In this document: positions 47,009-56,186 of the stretch, one piece after another
Numbering within the stretch: position 1 is the first letter of the stretch
How the letters are laid out: each line of letters opens with the position of its first letter
Assembly: GCF_000368085.1 (NCBI RefSeq)
Contig: NZ_KB849239.1
Location: 2,704,170 to 2,768,169 of the forward strand
DNA from: Acinetobacter nosocomialis NIPH 2119
GTDB lineage: Bacteria; Pseudomonadota; Gammaproteobacteria; Pseudomonadales; Moraxellaceae
Direction: 5' to 3'
DNA: 64,000 nt
The notes under the pieces: model-generated
What the model was told of the DNA's origin: nothing
Databases searched by the model: none
The model's input: the letters and a program-made list of their open reading frames with translations, nothing else
Position numbers and translations under genes: made by a program

Positions 47009-47868
47009 TGCAAGACATCATTGCGTATTTTATTCAAAACTTAACTGCACTTTATATTGCTGTTGCACTCGTGAGCCTATGTATCGGTAGCTTTCTTAAT
47101 GTAGTGATTTACCGCACACCAAGAATGATGGAGCAAGATTGGCAGCAAGAATGCCAAATGTTACTCAATCCTGAGCAACCCATTATTGATCATGAGAAGC
47201 TAACTTTAAGTAAGCCTGCTTCATCATGCCCTGCATGCCATCAACCCATCCGTTGGTATCAAAATATCCCACTCATAAGCTGGCTAGTGTTAAGAGGAAA
47301 ATGTGGTCATTGCCAGCACCCGATTAGCATTCGCTATCCAGCCATCGAACTACTTACCATGCTATGTTCATTGGTGGTGGTTATGGTGTTTGGTCCAACC
47401 ATACAAATGCTTTTTGGACTCGTCCTCACATGGATATTGATAGCACTTACCTTTATTGATTTCGATACACAATTATTGCCTGATCGCTTTACCCTACCTT
47501 TAGCTGCGCTTGGTTTAGGCATTAACACCTTTAATATCTACACCTCACCCAACTCGGCCATTTGGGGTTACCTCATTGGTTTTCTATGTCTTTGGATTGT
47601 CTATTACTTATTTAAAGTAATTACTGGCAAAGAAGGTATGGGCTACGGCGACTTTAAATTACTTGCAGCATTAGGTGCATGGATGGGGCCATTGATGCTG
47701 CCGTTAATTGTGTTATTGTCATCGTTACTTGGCGCAATCATTGGCATCATTTTATTAAAATTAAGAAATGACAATCAGCCTTTTGCGTTTGGGCCATATA
47801 TTGCCATTGCAGGTTGGGTTGCCTTTTTATGGGGTGATCAGATTATGAAAATTTATTTGGGAGGTTAA
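47008..47868 (+). CDS. pilD: Prepilin peptidase/N-methyltransferase PilD
   Basis: This 286-residue bifunctional enzyme cleaves and N-methylates type IV prepilins and type II secretion pseudopilins. The cytoplasmic loop carries the four-cysteine zinc site (CPACHQ and CGHC), and the aspartyl protease residues lie in TFIDFDTQLLPD and GMGYGDFKLL. Eight membrane helices are expected. It overlaps pilC by 1 bp and coaE follows after 1 bp. Confidence 0.96.
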   Translation: MQDIIAYFIQNLTALYIAVALVSLCIGSFLNVVIYRTPRMMEQDWQQECQMLLNPEQPIIDHEKLTLSKPASSCPACHQPIRWYQNIPLISWLVLRGKCGHCQHPISIRYPAIELLTMLCSLVVVMVFGPTIQMLFGLVLTWILIALTFIDFDTQLLPDRFTLPLAALGLGINTFNIYTSPNSAIWGYLIGFLCLWIVYYLFKVITGKEGMGYGDFKLLAALGAWMGPLMLPLIVLLSSLLGAIIGIILLKLRNDNQPFAFGPYIAIAGWVAFLWGDQIMKIYLGG

Positions 47869-47869
47869 G

Positions 47870-48466
47870 ATGGCTTTTATTCTGGGAATCACAGGTGGTA
47901 TAGGCAGTGGTAAATCAGCTGCAACACAGTGGTTTGAATCCCAAGGAATCCAAGTCGTCGATGCCGATATTGTTGCTCGCGAAGTGGTTGAAAAGGGCCA
48001 ACCTGCCCTTCAAAAAATTCAGCAAACTTTTGGAGACTGGGTGCTTCAACCCGATGGCAGTTTAGACCGTCGTGCCTTACGTGAATATATTTTTCAAAAT
48101 CCACAAGCGCGTCATACACTTGAGCAAATTACCCATCCTGCAATCCGTCAATCTATTATTCAACAGCTACAAAATCCTAAAAGTCCTTATGTAATTTTAG
48201 TTTCGCCATTATTGTTTGAAACAAATCAACATGAACTGGTCAATCACACGCTACTAATTGATGCGAGTGAACAAACTCAAATTCAGCGTGCAAGCCAGCG
48301 CGATGGGCAAAACCAAGAACAAATCCAGAAAATCATTGCTGCACAAATGCCACGCGAACGAAAACGTGAGCTTGCCAATGACATAGTGTTTAACGATGGA
48401 TTACTCGAACATTTATATCAGCAATTAGAGCCTTTACATCAAAGCTATTTGAAGCGTGCAAACTAA
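47870..48466 (+). CDS. coaE: Dephospho-CoA kinase
   Basis: This 198-residue enzyme performs the last step of CoA synthesis, with P-loop GGIGSGKSAATQWF, DADIVAREVVE and a lid with RKRELAND. It is linked to pilD, as in pseudomonads, though no functional relation is known. Its stop overlaps the stop of the convergent EamA gene (CTAA), so no terminator separates them. Confidence 0.95.
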   Translation: MAFILGITGGIGSGKSAATQWFESQGIQVVDADIVAREVVEKGQPALQKIQQTFGDWVLQPDGSLDRRALREYIFQNPQARHTLEQITHPAIRQSIIQQLQNPKSPYVILVSPLLFETNQHELVNHTLLIDASEQTQIQRASQRDGQNQEQIQKIIAAQMPRERKRELANDIVFNDGLLEHLYQQLEPLHQSYLKRAN

Positions 48467-49377
48467 TTTTGTGTATTTTGCTGTTTAATCTTTTGTGTCA
48501 GGCTATCTTGTCTAAACCAGCGCCAAGGCTGTAAAGCGCCTACCCCCATACCTACCAAGCCCACAACAATTGATGGGCTTAATGATTCACCAAGTAAAGG
48601 TACAGCTAAAATAGCTGCAATAAACGGCGCCAAAGTTACAATACTTCCCGTTTTAAAAGCTCCAAGACGTTGAATAGCAGCAACATAAGTCAACGTTGCA
48701 ATAATAACGACAAATACGCCATGAAAAATGCCTTGTACAGCCAAATGTACAGGATCTACATCCATAAAATGTTTAGGTAAGAATAATAGGTAAATCGGCA
48801 AATAAATAATTGCAGACCAAATCGCGACGCTTGCCATAGAGTGCCAGGCAGAGAGTTTCCACTGTTTAAGTAATACAGTGAAAATGCCCCACCAAATCGC
48901 ACTAATAAAAAGAAGTAAATCCCCCAAGCCAAAAGCAGAAGCATTACCTTGCAACATCAACACACTCATGAGAGCCAAGGCAGTGATCATAATTGCCAGA
49001 CTCACCCATGTATGCTTATCAAATGGTTGTCTAAATAAAATATAGGCAGCTATAGCTGTACAGATGGGGATACAACCATTTAAAAATATTGCGGCATGTG
49101 CAGCTGGCGCATAAAGAAACGCAGTATAGACGGTGAGACAATAGATGACTCCACCAATGAGCGCCAAAATAACCGCATGCTTACTCCATAAAAAAGCGAG
49201 ATCTTTTTTATAAATTAAGATAGGCATCAAAATTAGAAAAGCAATAGCGAAGCGCAGTGCAGCAATATCCCAAGCACTGATGTGCCATTGTGCATTTAAA
49301 CGGGCAAAAAGCGTAAACCCGCCCCAAATGCACATGGTCACCAATACAAAAAAATAACCTTGCTTACGGGGAGACAT
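48463..49377 (-). CDS. EamA/DMT-family transporter
   Basis: This 304-residue, ten-helix drug/metabolite transporter has two EamA repeats. Repeat one begins FVLVTMCIWGGFTLFARLN, repeat two is around LGDLLLFISAIWWGIFTVLLKQW; the end is basic. Relatives export amino acids, nucleosides or drugs, so no substrate can be named. It follows rlmB at 35 bp on the same strand, and may share its transcript. Confidence 0.82.
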   Translation of the reverse strand: MSPRKQGYFFVLVTMCIWGGFTLFARLNAQWHISAWDIAALRFAIAFLILMPILIYKKDLAFLWSKHAVILALIGGVIYCLTVYTAFLYAPAAHAAIFLNGCIPICTAIAAYILFRQPFDKHTWVSLAIMITALALMSVLMLQGNASAFGLGDLLLFISAIWWGIFTVLLKQWKLSAWHSMASVAIWSAIIYLPIYLLFLPKHFMDVDPVHLAVQGIFHGVFVVIIATLTYVAAIQRLGAFKTGSIVTLAPFIAAILAVPLLGESLSPSIVVGLVGMGVGALQPWRWFRQDSLTQKIKQQNTQN

Positions 49378-49412
49378 ATTAAGACTGCTTTAAAACGAGA
49401 AAGGCAGCTAAA

Positions 49413-50162
49413 TTATACCTCAGAACGCTGACGGCAAGCCTCATAAAGTGCCATACCTGTTGCCACACTCACATTTAGGCTCTGTAAATTCCCAGACATC
49501 GGGATATAAACTTTATGATCACACTGTGCCTGAGTAATTGGACGTAAACCTGTGTCTTCTGCACCCATAACAATGACAACTGGACCAGAGAAATCACATT
49601 TTTGAATAGGCAAAGCACTTTCATCAAGCATTGTACCAATCACACGTACGTGAGTTGTCTCTTTAAGATGCGCTAAAGTACGAGCCAAATTAGTCACTTG
49701 AATGAATTTAACTTTTTCAGCCCCGCCCGCTGCGACTTTACGAGCAGTTGGAGTTAAGCTTGCTGAGCGATCACGAGGAACAATGACTGCTTGAACACCC
49801 ATTGCAGCGGCTGTACGAATACAAGCCCCTAAGTTATGCGGGTCTGTCACCTGATCTAATGCCAGCAATAAGGCATCTGGAGTTTCAGCCAAAATCTGAT
49901 CGAGATCTTTTTCATTTAAGGTCGGATGCGGACGTACTGCTGCAACTACACCTTGGTGGAATGGTAAGCCTGCAAGCTTCTCAAGACTTTCACGGCTTGC
50001 TTTTTGTACGCTAATTCCAAAAGGCTCAGCCAATTGCAAAATCTTTTGTAAACGTTGATCATCGCGCCCCTTCAATGTAAACAAGGTCAGCACGCGCTCC
50101 GGCTCAAGTTCTAACAATGACTCCACTGAGTGAACGCCATAATAATATTCCGGTTTTGCCAT
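49413..50162 (-). CDS. rlmB: 23S rRNA (guanosine-2'-O-)-methyltransferase RlmB
   Basis: This 249-residue SPOUT-class enzyme methylates Gm2251 of 23S rRNA. It has an N-terminal substrate-binding domain (YYYGVHSVESLLE) and the knotted C-terminal domain with LDQVTDPHNLGACIRTAAAMG, VIVMGAEDTGL and IPMSGNLQSLNVSVATGMALYE. All three SpoU motifs are present. The upstream gene ppnP is separated by a terminator. Confidence 0.94.
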   Translation of the reverse strand: MAKPEYYYGVHSVESLLELEPERVLTLFTLKGRDDQRLQKILQLAEPFGISVQKASRESLEKLAGLPFHQGVVAAVRPHPTLNEKDLDQILAETPDALLLALDQVTDPHNLGACIRTAAAMGVQAVIVPRDRSASLTPTARKVAAGGAEKVKFIQVTNLARTLAHLKETTHVRVIGTMLDESALPIQKCDFSGPVVIVMGAEDTGLRPITQAQCDHKVYIPMSGNLQSLNVSVATGMALYEACRQRSEV

Positions 50163-50189
50163 GCATGACCTCTAACAACGTTTGAGCAA

Positions 50190-50226
50190 AAAATAAAAAT
50201 CCTGCAAAGCCAACTTCACAGGATTT
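50190..50226 (-). terminator. Terminator of ppnP
   Basis: AAATCCTG (50197-50204) pairs with CAGGATTT (50219-50226), 14-nt loop. The minus strand continues with TTTTATTTTTT. Confidence 0.75.
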
Positions 50227-50263
50227 CTTTGGGCATAGTGTACCCGATTTAAACAGGAATTTC

Positions 50264-50590
50264 TTAGCCTTCTAAATGGCAAACATAATCGAGTACTTCA
50301 TCAGTCTCGATTTTAAAAACGCTATTGCCTGGTACATAAAATGATTGACCAGCGCGGAACAATTCACTTTCATTGCTATCTGCAATTTTAACGCGACATT
50401 CACCTGAAATAATTTCCATACGCTCAGGAACATGTGTTTCAAATGTTAAAGGCTGCTCAGTCGGCAAAATAACACCTAATGTTTTTTTCGTTCCATCTTC
50501 AAATTGCACGGTATGGCTGATACATGCTCCACCAAAATAAACATTTGATTTTTTGATGACCGTTACATGATCAAATTGGGTTGAACTCAT
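50264..50590 (-). CDS. ppnP: Pyrimidine/purine nucleoside phosphorylase PpnP
   Basis: This small cupin-fold enzyme splits nucleosides to base and ribose 1-phosphate (family DUF1255, YaiE). About 108 residues, with [35 protein letters not shown] and [18 protein letters not shown] start at ATG 50590, five bases after GGAGAG; a GTG two codons upstream overlaps the Shine-Dalgarno. Single gene with its own terminator. Confidence 0.9.
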   Translation of the reverse strand: MSSTQFDHVTVIKKSNVYFGGACISHTVQFEDGTKKTLGVILPTEQPLTFETHVPERMEIISGECRVKIADSNESELFRAGQSFYVPGNSVFKIETDEVLDYVCHLEG

Positions 50591-50666
50591 GCACACTCTC
50601 CAGATAATGCCGCATTTATATAAATTATGATGAATGTAGTTTAATTGTGCCTAAATAACTAATCAA

Positions 50667-51977
50667 TCAGTTTTCATACGGATAGACTTGTAATTTCCAC
50701 TGCTGTAACTGAATTTTTTTAGCAAAAGCGTGGGGTAAATTTACTTCAATATTTCGACTCTTCGACACTATTGCATCATATCTGCAAACTTCATCGTGAT
50801 TTTCATCGAATACAACCCAATAAACTTTCTCTGCAGTTGGGTGTGTCACAGCAGTTGTAACCACTGGTGAACCATTATCCATGCCAACATGAAAATTGTC
50901 TGGGTCATTTTGCATTGAAGCTGACTCGTAAGCCGGAAAATCGATGCCATTTTCATCAAATTGCTGGCTGTCATGCACAAGTACACTTTGTTTTAAAGTC
51001 GGCCAAACACGATAACGAAGATAATGCTGATCTATGACCCGATTGTCCGGATACTTTCCAGTGGCGACATAATCTCTGACATGTGCTTCAATATTATGAA
51101 AAATACCTGAGCAACCACCCCACATTCCCGCCAAAATTAATTCAGTGTGAGAATAGCTATCTCTCATTAAATGAAACCATTGATCACTCTTGAGCCAAGC
51201 ATTGACAGCAGCTTTTTCACGATAAGACACGATAGAGTCAGCATCCCGTATCAAAAATCGTTTAACTAGCGGATCATCCATGACTAAAAAGCGCCAAAAT
51301 AAACCAGATAACTGTTTTTGAGTGGGGCTGACATGTACTACTTGGGCACCATTTGCTTGTAAACGTTTCTGTACAAGTTCAGGAACGGTATCATCTATAT
51401 AGAACCGACACGTCCATTCCGGATAAATTTCTTGCGCTAACTTAGTATTTAAAATTGAAGTTTCACAGTAACGTGGATTTGCTCCAAATAAAGAAAAAGC
51501 AATAATGTTTTCTTGAGGATTGGGACTAAATGGTACAGGCTTATGAGGGGGTATATTTAAAGCTGGCTCATTCATTGTAAGTTCTTTTTTTGTTGAAATG
51601 GCTAAACGCCCAAATTTGATTTTTTCTTCTTTTTTATTTAAATGATGACAAACTTCGGTTAAGCCATCATATAAATTTGTATTAACGTTGGAACCACTTG
51701 CTTTAATAGCTTGCATATAATGTTGATATGCATCGTCATAACGGCGTAACCGCAGCTCAGTATAAGCTAAATCAGATAGTGCTCCAGGATGCTGTGGCAC
51801 TAGATTTACCGCTTTTTTTACATGCTGATAAGCTTTGGCATAATCACCTTGTGCAGCAGCCTGTTTAAATGCATTAAAATGCTGACTTAAAATTTTATTC
51901 ATTTCAGCAGGATTTGTTTTTTTATGGCGGTTCATCATCCCTATTGGTGCTTTCGGTAAGCTTAATGTTTTTTTCAT
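50667..51977 (-). CDS. TPR protein with a glycosyltransferase-like domain
   Basis: This protein has about 436 residues. The N-terminal third contains tetratricopeptide-type helices (AAAQGDYAKAYQHVKKAV, HPGALSDLAYTELRLRRYDDAYQHYMQAI). From about residue 160 onward the sequence looks like a nucleotide-sugar glycosyltransferase fold: FSLFGANPRYCE, WTCRFYIDD, FWRFLVMDD and RFLIRDADSIVSYREKAAV, where RDADS could be the metal-binding D-x-D. I start at ATG 51977 (KKTLSLPKAP) after GCGGAA; an upstream TTG is less likely. It has no signal peptide or membrane helix. Divergent from recN. Acceptor and sugar are unknown. Confidence 0.65.
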   Translation of the reverse strand: MKKTLSLPKAPIGMMNRHKKTNPAEMNKILSQHFNAFKQAAAQGDYAKAYQHVKKAVNLVPQHPGALSDLAYTELRLRRYDDAYQHYMQAIKASGSNVNTNLYDGLTEVCHHLNKKEEKIKFGRLAISTKKELTMNEPALNIPPHKPVPFSPNPQENIIAFSLFGANPRYCETSILNTKLAQEIYPEWTCRFYIDDTVPELVQKRLQANGAQVVHVSPTQKQLSGLFWRFLVMDDPLVKRFLIRDADSIVSYREKAAVNAWLKSDQWFHLMRDSYSHTELILAGMWGGCSGIFHNIEAHVRDYVATGKYPDNRVIDQHYLRYRVWPTLKQSVLVHDSQQFDENGIDFPAYESASMQNDPDNFHVGMDNGSPVVTTAVTHPTAEKVYWVVFDENHDEVCRYDAIVSKSRNIEVNLPHAFAKKIQLQQWKLQVYPYEN

Positions 51978-52091
51978 TGTAAAGTTCCGCAATCTTGCTG
52001 TTCTATAATTTCATTTAGAATAATAGATCACTTGTAGCAAATTCAAAACTTCTCTATCTTTAACCCATAATTTGGCGCGTTGGATGCGTTT

Positions 52092-53759
52092 ATGCTCACA
52101 CATTTAACTTTAATCAATTTTGCATTAGCTGATCATTTAGCTATTGATATAGAACAAGGATTTAATGTTCTAACAGGTGAGACAGGTGCCGGAAAATCAT
52201 TATTACTGGATGCACTCTCTGCCTGCTTAGGGGAACGTACAGATACAAATTATGTCCGCTATGGTTCGGACAAAGCGGATGTAACCGCAGTTTTTACTTA
52301 TCAGAACAATAGCCCTGAGGCAAAATGGTTACAGGACCATGAACTAGATGATGATTCTGGGGAAATTCATTTACGTCGGGTTATTTTCGCAACTGGTCGT
52401 AGTAAAGCATGGGTGAATGGCCGCCCAAGTAGCCTCTCTGAGCTTAAAGAATTGGGGCGCCTATTGGTTCAATTATATAGCCAGCACAGCCAGCAACAGC
52501 TTCTTGAACCACCTTATCCAAAGCATTGGTTAGACCGTTATAACAATTTTTATGCTGAAGCGAATGATGTCCGCGAAGCTTATAGCACATGGCAACGCAC
52601 GATTCGTTTACACCAAGCAGCCTTAGATGCTCAAGCAACTCGTCTACAACGTATTGCGACCTTAGAGCTGCAAATCGAAGAACTTGAGGAAGTCATTCAG
52701 ACCGATTACAAAGAAATCGAGCAAGAGTTTGACCGTCTCAGTCATCATGAACATATTATGCAAGATTGTAGCTATAGCTTGAATGCGCTTGATGAAGCTG
52801 AACAAAACATTACTCAAGAAATGTCATCGATCATTCGCCGACTAGAATCTCATGCTGGACGTAGTGAACAGCTTTCTGAAATTTATAATTCTTTACTTAA
52901 TGCTCAAAGTGAAATTGATGATGCAACATCAAATTTACGTCAGTTTATTGACCGTCAGAGCTTTGACCCTGAACGGATGGAAGAACTCAACTCCAAGTTA
53001 GAAGTTTTCCATCGACTGGCACGTAAATACCGTACTCAGCCAGAGACGCTGAAAGAAGAGTACGAAACATGGCAAAATGAGCTTGAACAGTTGCATCAAC
53101 TTGAAGACCCAGAGACTCTGGCAGAACAAGTAGAAAAGTCACATCAAGAGTTCTTAGAAAAAGCCCAGCATTTAGACAATATTCGTCGTGAAGCTGCTAT
53201 CCCACTTGCCAAACAGTTAACCGAGCAGGTTAAGCCTTTGGCACTACCTGAAGCACACTTTGAGTTTAAATTTGAGCCATTAGAGCAACCAAGTGCAGAA
53301 GGCTTAAGCTTTATTCAACTTTTATTTACTGCCAACAAAGGCATACCACCACAACCATTGGCGCGTGTGGCATCGGGTGGTGAGCTTTCACGTATTGCAC
53401 TCGTCATGCAAGTGATGAATGCTGAAAAGACCGAAGCAGAAGTTTTGGTATTTGACGAGATTGATGTCGGGATTAGTGGTGGTACGGCCGAAGTGGTTGG
53501 ACGATTACTTGCCGATTTGGCTCAGCATGTCCAACTGCTATGTATTACTCACCAAGCGCAGGTCGCTGCACAATCTGATCAACATTTGTTAGTTAAAAAA
53601 CAGCAAACAGATCCGGCAAGCAGCACCATCGTACAACTCGATGAAAATCAGATTATTTCTGAACTAGCACGTATGTCAGGTGGAGTTGAAATTAATGAAA
53701 CGACCTTGCAGCATGCTAAACAATTACGCCAACTTAAATTTCAGGCTTCTTCAAATTAA
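52092..53759 (+). CDS. recN: DNA repair protein RecN
   Basis: This SMC-like ATPase (555 residues from the ATG at 52092) acts in double-strand break repair. It shows Walker A GETGAGKSLLLDAL near residue 30, long coiled coils (about 155-370), the ABC signature VASGGELSRIALVMQV and Walker B LVFDEIDVGISGGTAEVVG. An upstream in-frame TTG (52080) has no ribosome binding site. Transcribed on the plus strand, divergent from the TPR protein. A hairpin with a GAGA tetraloop (53838-53853) follows. Confidence 0.95.
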   Translation: MLTHLTLINFALADHLAIDIEQGFNVLTGETGAGKSLLLDALSACLGERTDTNYVRYGSDKADVTAVFTYQNNSPEAKWLQDHELDDDSGEIHLRRVIFATGRSKAWVNGRPSSLSELKELGRLLVQLYSQHSQQQLLEPPYPKHWLDRYNNFYAEANDVREAYSTWQRTIRLHQAALDAQATRLQRIATLELQIEELEEVIQTDYKEIEQEFDRLSHHEHIMQDCSYSLNALDEAEQNITQEMSSIIRRLESHAGRSEQLSEIYNSLLNAQSEIDDATSNLRQFIDRQSFDPERMEELNSKLEVFHRLARKYRTQPETLKEEYETWQNELEQLHQLEDPETLAEQVEKSHQEFLEKAQHLDNIRREAAIPLAKQLTEQVKPLALPEAHFEFKFEPLEQPSAEGLSFIQLLFTANKGIPPQPLARVASGGELSRIALVMQVMNAEKTEAEVLVFDEIDVGISGGTAEVVGRLLADLAQHVQLLCITHQAQVAAQSDQHLLVKKQQTDPASSTIVQLDENQIISELARMSGGVEINETTLQHAKQLRQLKFQASSN

Positions 53760-53837
53760 TAAAGAAAATGAGAGAAAAAGATTGGCGAAATCCGATTAAC
53801 TCTTGTATGTTGATAAAAAGAACCTATATACATAAAA

Positions 53838-53853
53838 AGGGTCGAGAGACCCT
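53838..53853. other. Hairpin with GAGA tetraloop between recN and yqgE
   Basis: AGGGTC and GACCCT close a GAGA (GNRA-type) loop. The T-run comes ten bases later, so it is a poor terminator and may be part of the yqgE leader. A promoter-like TTGATA...TAAAAA lies just upstream. Confidence 0.4.
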
Positions 53854-53885
53854 ATAGCGACATTTTTTGAGGGAGAACCGCTTAG

Positions 53886-54440
53886 GTGACCAAACAATAC
53901 ATGACTCACCGTTGTCTGATTGCCCCGCCAGAAATGGCAGATGACTTTTTTGCAAATACTGTAATTTATCTTGCCCGCCATGACGAAGAAGGTGCTCAAG
54001 GTATTATTATCAATCGCCCTGCTGGTATCCAAATTAAAGAACTACTCAATGATTTAGACATTGATGCAGACAATGTAAATCCGCATGAGGTTTTACAAGG
54101 TGGACCTTTACGCCCTGAAGCAGGTTTTGTCCTTCATACTGGTCAACCAACATGGCACTCCTCTATTGCTGTCGGTGAAAATGTCTGTATTACCACCAGT
54201 AAAGATATTCTCGATGCAATTGCACATAACGAAGGTGTTGGTCGCTACCAAATCGCCCTCGGTTATGCGAGTTGGGGTAAAAACCAGCTAGAAGATGAAA
54301 TTGCTCGTGGTGACTGGCTCATTTGTGATGCCGACATGGATCTGATTTTTAACTTGCCGTACGATGACCGTTGGGATGCAGCCTATAAAAAAATTGGTGT
54401 AGATCGTACATGGCTGGCTTCTGAAATCGGACATGCTTAA
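53886..54440 (+). CDS. YqgE/AlgH family protein
   Basis: This 184-residue member of the UPF0301 (YqgE/AlgH) family has the typical [36 protein letters not shown] (in parts) at the N-terminus and [19 protein letters not shown] near the C-terminus. It starts at GTG 53886; an ATG five codons further on is possible. The stop overlaps the ruvX ATG by one base, an arrangement conserved widely. Biochemical function is not established. Confidence 0.88.
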   Translation: MTKQYMTHRCLIAPPEMADDFFANTVIYLARHDEEGAQGIIINRPAGIQIKELLNDLDIDADNVNPHEVLQGGPLRPEAGFVLHTGQPTWHSSIAVGENVCITTSKDILDAIAHNEGVGRYQIALGYASWGKNQLEDEIARGDWLICDADMDLIFNLPYDDRWDAAYKKIGVDRTWLASEIGHA

Positions 54441-54880
54441 TGACTGCAACACAATCAAAATCAATTATGGCTTTTGACTTTGGTACTCAAAAAATGGGAA
54501 TGGCGATCGGCCAATCTGCAATTGAAAGTGCTAATCCATTGCCATTATTTGTGATGAAAGATGGGATTCCCAACTGGGACCAACTTTTAAAAATTGTCAA
54601 AGAATGGCAACCTGATTTGTTTATTGTCGGTCTTCCATTAAATATGGATGATAGCGAATCAGAGCTTTCTACACGTGCACGTAAGTTTGCACGCCGTTTA
54701 CGCCATCAAACCAATATTGAAACGTGGATGGTAGATGAACGACTCACCACCCGTGAAGCAAGAGAAGAACTTGGTTTTTATCAAGAACAAGGCCGTGCAA
54801 AGAAATTATCAGCAGATAGTTTTGCCGCAGCTTTGCTGATTCAAAGCTGGTATCGCAATCCAGTTGGTTTAACACCATAA
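54440..54880 (+). CDS. ruvX: Holliday junction resolvase-like RuvX (YqgF)
   Basis: This 146-residue RNase H-fold nuclease has the acidic residues seen in AFDFGTQKMGMAIGQ, IVGLPLNMDDSESEL, MVDERLTTREA and KLSADSFAAALLIQSW. YqgF proteins process 16S rRNA and are thought able to resolve junctions. TAATG overlap with yqgE, followed by a terminator. Confidence 0.93.
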   Translation: MTATQSKSIMAFDFGTQKMGMAIGQSAIESANPLPLFVMKDGIPNWDQLLKIVKEWQPDLFIVGLPLNMDDSESELSTRARKFARRLRHQTNIETWMVDERLTTREAREELGFYQEQGRAKKLSADSFAAALLIQSWYRNPVGLTP

Positions 54881-54886
54881 AAAATA

Positions 54887-54915
54887 AAAAAGCATGTTTT
54901 ACACATGCTTTTTTA
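54887..54915. terminator. Bidirectional terminator after ruvX
   Basis: AAAAAGCATGT (54887-54897) pairs with ACATGCTTTTT (54903-54913), loop TTTAC. It serves ruvX on the plus strand and the efflux operon on the minus strand. Confidence 0.88.
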
Positions 54916-54938
54916 TTGGGTTTAAAAACTTCAATTTT

Positions 54939-55940
54939 TTATTTTTCAATAATATGTACTGTAGCAGTACGACCAGAAACAAAAGCCAGCTCGTTTTTTG
55001 GTGCTTCATCTAACACAATTTTTACAGGTACACGCTGTGCTAAACGAACCCAGCTAAATGTCGGGTTTACGTTTGCAAGCAATTTAGAACTACTTGAACG
55101 CTCACGATCTTCAATACCCGATGCAATACCTTGCACATGGCCTTTAATTTTCTGACTGTCACCCATTAATTGCACACTTGCTTGATCGCCAATATGAATG
55201 CGGTCTAATTTTGTTTCTTCAAAATATCCCACCACATAAAGTTGTTTACGATCTAGCAATGCTGCAACCGCTTGTCCAACTTGAACATAGTTACCAGGGC
55301 GCAAATCAAAGTTAGAGAGTGTTCCATCTGCCGGTGCAACAACAGCTGCACGGTGCATATTGAGTTCTGCTAAATGTAAGTTACTTGTTGCTGCTTCAAC
55401 CAGTGCTTGTTGCTGTTTAATAGTAGCTTCAGCTTGTTGAATAGCTGCTTGGAGTTGCTCATGTTCCGCATGTGATTGATCGCGAGTTGCAAAGACCTGA
55501 TCTTGTTCTTGTTTAGAAATCGCGCCATCCATTAAGTTTGAATAACGGTTTGCGTTTTTCTCGGCTAACTTAATGTTAGTGCTCGACTTAATCAAGTTTG
55601 CTTTGGCTTGGGCTAGACCTGCTTGTGCTTGAGCATAGGCCGCTTTTGCTTTTGCCAAATCAGATTTTGCTTGCTCTACATCTAAAGCTCGGCGAGAGAC
55701 ATCAATTTTAAAAAGCACCTGACCTTTTTTGACAGTCTGGTTATCTTGAACCAATACTTCCGTTACAAGTCCTGCTACATCTGAGGAGACTTGAATAACG
55801 TCACCACGAACTCGGCCATCACGTGTCCACGGCGCTGCATTATAGTAGTTCCATAAATGCACAATGGTATAGACCGCAATCATTAATGCGACAATCAAAA
55901 TCACTGGACGGATGACTTTTTTCAACTCCAATTGATTCAT
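54939..55940 (-). CDS. Membrane fusion protein (HlyD/EmrA type) of an efflux system
   Basis: This protein of about 333 residues has an N-terminal membrane anchor (VIRPVILIVALMIAVYTIVHLW), a biotinyl-lipoyl half (GRVRGDVIQVSSDVAGLVTEVLV), a coiled-coil hairpin of about 130 residues with AKAKAAYAQAQAGLAQAKANL, the second lipoyl half (VVAPADGTLSNFDLRPGNYV) and a beta barrel. I start at ATG 55940 after AGGTGA; a GTG three codons earlier overlaps the Shine-Dalgarno. Part of a FUSC-DUF1656-MFP set in the style of AaeXAB (aromatic acid export). Substrate unknown. Confidence 0.85.
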   Translation of the reverse strand: MNQLELKKVIRPVILIVALMIAVYTIVHLWNYYNAAPWTRDGRVRGDVIQVSSDVAGLVTEVLVQDNQTVKKGQVLFKIDVSRRALDVEQAKSDLAKAKAAYAQAQAGLAQAKANLIKSSTNIKLAEKNANRYSNLMDGAISKQEQDQVFATRDQSHAEHEQLQAAIQQAEATIKQQQALVEAATSNLHLAELNMHRAAVVAPADGTLSNFDLRPGNYVQVGQAVAALLDRKQLYVVGYFEETKLDRIHIGDQASVQLMGDSQKIKGHVQGIASGIEDRERSSSSKLLANVNPTFSWVRLAQRVPVKIVLDEAPKNELAFVSGRTATVHIIEK

Positions 55941-55979
55941 TTTACTCACCTAACTCAATCTTTAATCTGGCAATCATCT

Positions 55980-56186
55980 TTAAGCACCTAACCCAACAAA
56001 AATTTGGTGTATCACCAAAAGTAGTAAAAGGTAAAAACACAAATTGAAAATGCTGGGTAGTGCAATCCAGCCTTGTGCAATCCATTTGTTAGTTAAAGGA
56101 CTTAACAAGCGGAAACATATATATGCAAATAAGGCTTGGACGAGCAAAGCGGGCAGGTAAATACCGTAGACATTAAACTCACCCAT
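55980..56186 (-). CDS. DUF1656 small membrane protein (AaeX/YtcA type)
   Basis: This 68-residue protein begins MGEFNVYGIYLPALLVQALFAYI (in parts) at the ATG 56186, with AGGAG nine bases upstream. Two membrane helices. DUF1656 proteins accompany FUSC-type aromatic acid exporters. The start overlaps the end of the FUSC gene by 8 bp. The gene is short but its motif, start and place are typical. Confidence 0.85.
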   Translation of the reverse strand: MGEFNVYGIYLPALLVQALFAYICFRLLSPLTNKWIAQGWIALPSIFNLCFYLLLLLVIHQIFVGLGA

